Below are positions 13,741 through 15,031 of a DNA stretch of 15,031 nucleotides, one piece after another. The DNA is from Rhodospirillaceae bacterium (GTDB lineage Bacteria > Pseudomonadota > Alphaproteobacteria > UBA828). Where the stretch lies: NCBI GenBank assembly GCA_028819955.1, contig JAPPKP010000241.1:1-15031 (forward strand). The letters are read 5' to 3'. The translations under genes were made by a program, and so were the position numbers. Below the pieces are notes generated by a model, which ran no database searches, was not told where the DNA came from, and saw only the letters and a list, made by a program, of their open reading frames with translations. Numbering within the stretch: the stretch's first letter is position 1; the number at the start of each line of letters is the position of its first letter.

Positions 13741-15031
13741 GGCGCGGCGCGCTCCAGAACCGTCACCGTGCCCTCGTTGCCGTCGACCTCGACCCGGTCG
13801 CCGGTCCGGATCGTCGCCGTGGCGAAGCCCACGCCGACCACCGCCGGCAGCCCGTACTCACGCGAGATGATCGCGGTGTGGGCCATCATGCCGCCCACGT
13901 CGGAGACCGCCGCACCGATGCGGCCGAAGACCGTCGCCCAGCTCGGTGCCGTGATCCGGCAGACCAGGATCTCGCCCTCATCGACGCTGTAGAGGTCCTC
14001 GGTGCGGGTAATCACGCGGGCCGGCCCGGTCACCTTGCCGGCGGAGGCGGGCACGCCGCGCAGGACATCGCCGGCGGCGGCGGGATCGACGCCCAGCCAC
14101 TCCTCGATGGTCTTCTCGGTGATGCCCCACAGCATGATGGTGATGGGCTCGGTGACGACATCCGGCGGGGTTCCCAGCGCCGGCGGGGGCGTCCACTGGC
14201 AAAGCGAGTTCCGAATGCGTCGTCGGCGCTGGACGATGGGCCGCCAGTAGACCTCGCCTCGCGGCGGTGTGCCCGTGGCCCAGCCGATCAGCAGGTCGTA
14301 GAGCGCGTCATAGACCTCGTGTCGGTGCAGGTAGAAGAGGTCCTCGCGGTCGTCGAGGAAGCCGTGCGCAACGAAAACATCCGCAAGCTCCCGCACCTTC
14401 GACCAGAAGATCGTGTGATGCCAGTGCTCGACGTAGAAGTTGTGGTCCTCGACGTAGGGGAAGACCTTGCAGGTGAGCGCGAGCAGGCCGTCGAAGGCCT
14501 CGCGGTCCTGGTCCGTGGGCAACAGGGCGCGGTACTCCGCCGTCACCCGTTGCCGCTCCGCCAGCAGGCGCTCCAGCGGGCGGCGGATGTCTTCGCCCCG
14601 CTGCAGCGCCTCGACATAGCCGCGCAGCGCGATGAACGGCAGCCGCAGGTCGTCGATCCACACCGGATCGGAGTGGTCGTAGCCGACGCCCGTGGAGAAG
14701 TGGAACCAGGGCTCCTTCGCCGCCTCGAAGGCCTCCAGCCATTCGGCCCCGCCCTCCGCCCCGGCCATGGCGGCCAGCATTGCGTCGGGGTCGTCGTGCC
14801 CCAGGACGATGCCGGCGAGATTGCGCTCGACCGCCAATTCCGCCAGCGCGCGGACCTTGTCGTCCGGCCGCAGCAGCAGGTTGTCGATGCCGCAGACGAT
14901 CTGCGTCAGCGTTCGGTCGGTGATGCCGGGGAACGCCTGCTGGCAGAACTCGCGGAAGGTCAGGTAGGCGCCGTAGCCGAGGTTCAGCATCTCGAAATGG
15001 TAGGAGCCCATCTCGAGCATGTTCTCGATCA
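13737..15031 (-). CDS. PEP-utilizing phosphohistidine-domain protein, PpsA-like (5' part outside the window)
   Basis: The open frame runs off the right edge of the window, so the N-terminus is missing. The first ATG inside is at 15020 and gives 427 aa, but the frame continues upstream of it. The C-terminal ~110 residues form the swivelling PEP-utilizers domain, with the phosphoacceptor His at residue 381 (counted from that ATG) in DVGGMMAHTAIISREYGLPA. The preceding ~300 residues are a helical, acid/His/Trp-rich region (HNFYVEHWHHTIFWSKVREL; DDREDLFYLHRHEV) like the central part of PpsA and other split PEP-utilizing proteins. No ATP-grasp domain is seen in the part present. With the following ATP-grasp protein it would form a two-component ATP-dependent phosphotransferase. 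If full length is near the roughly 600 aa of PpsA, about 180 residues are outside the window. It is the first gene seen of the operon. Confidence 0.88.
   Translation of the reverse strand, partial: IENMLEMGSYHFEMLNLGYGAYLTFREFCQQAFPGITDRTLTQIVCGIDNLLLRPDDKVRALAELAVERNLAGIVLGHDDPDAMLAAMAGAEGGAEWLEAFEAAKEPWFHFSTGVGYDHSDPVWIDDLRLPFIALRGYVEALQRGEDIRRPLERLLAERQRVTAEYRALLPTDQDREAFDGLLALTCKVFPYVEDHNFYVEHWHHTIFWSKVRELADVFVAHGFLDDREDLFYLHRHEVYDALYDLLIGWATGTPPRGEVYWRPIVQRRRRIRNSLCQWTPPPALGTPPDVVTEPITIMLWGITEKTIEEWLGVDPAAAGDVLRGVPASAGKVTGPARVITRTEDLYSVDEGEILVCRITAPSWATVFGRIGAAVSDVGGMMAHTAIISREYGLPAVVGVGFATATIRTGDRVEVDGNEGTVTVLERAAP

Noticed and set aside
12646..15031. A single PEP synthase gene broken by a frameshift
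   Set aside because: The domain order is reversed (phosphohistidine protein first, ATP-grasp second), each gene has its own start and stop with a GTGA overlap, and no PEP-binding barrel is seen.
1..15031. CRISPR arrays, tRNA/rRNA genes, insertion sequences, attachment sites
   Set aside because: No regularly spaced long repeats, no tRNA cloverleaf, no transposase or integrase motifs were found by reading; the only tandem repeat is the 10-bp array.

Overview
The window reads as a piece of a GC-rich proteobacterial chromosome, most likely an alphaproteobacterium. I infer this from base composition, frequent GTG starts, tightly overlapping genes and family-level resemblance; no rRNA or other taxonomic marker is present. 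It holds two opposed gene blocks that converge at about 3690-3870. No tRNA, rRNA, CRISPR array, transposase or integrase was seen.

Plus strand, 64-3689: an ATP-binding protein with two fused nucleotide-binding domains (RbsA/XylG/MglA type) and an RbsC-type permease form the core of a CUT2-class ABC importer. No periplasmic binding protein lies in the window; it may lie upstream. A 2-oxoglutarate/Fe(II) dioxygenase of the isopenicillin N synthase-like superfamily follows 49 nt after the permease. The transporter DNA up to about position 2200 is clearly lower in GC than everything after it.

Minus strand, 15031 down to 3871: a very compact polycistron of ten genes, read from right to left. It starts with two halves of a PEP-synthase/dikinase-like machine on separate polypeptides: a protein ending in a swivelling phosphohistidine domain (truncated by the window edge), then an ATP-grasp (PPDK_N) protein. 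Next comes a complete molybdenum-hydroxylase set of the xanthine dehydrogenase/CO dehydrogenase superfamily, with FAD subunit, CoxG-like SRPBCC protein, 2Fe-2S subunit and Mo-binding large subunit. A small HD-domain protein follows, then a second complete set of FAD, 2Fe-2S and Mo-binding subunits. Most junctions are 4-bp GTGA/ATGA overlaps or gaps of a few bases, so the products are probably made together.

The interesting unit is this combination. The split dikinase layout recalls phenylphosphate synthase (PpsA/PpsB), which phosphorylates phenol with ATP. Coupled here to two different molybdenum hydroxylases and a putative HD phosphohydrolase, it suggests a catabolic or detoxification route in which a hydroxylated, possibly aromatic or heteroaromatic, substrate is phosphorylated and hydroxylated. 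The substrate cannot be read from the sequence. The first large subunit of the minus strand by coordinate (3871-6285) has a clearly non-canonical substrate loop, so the two hydroxylases probably act on different compounds.
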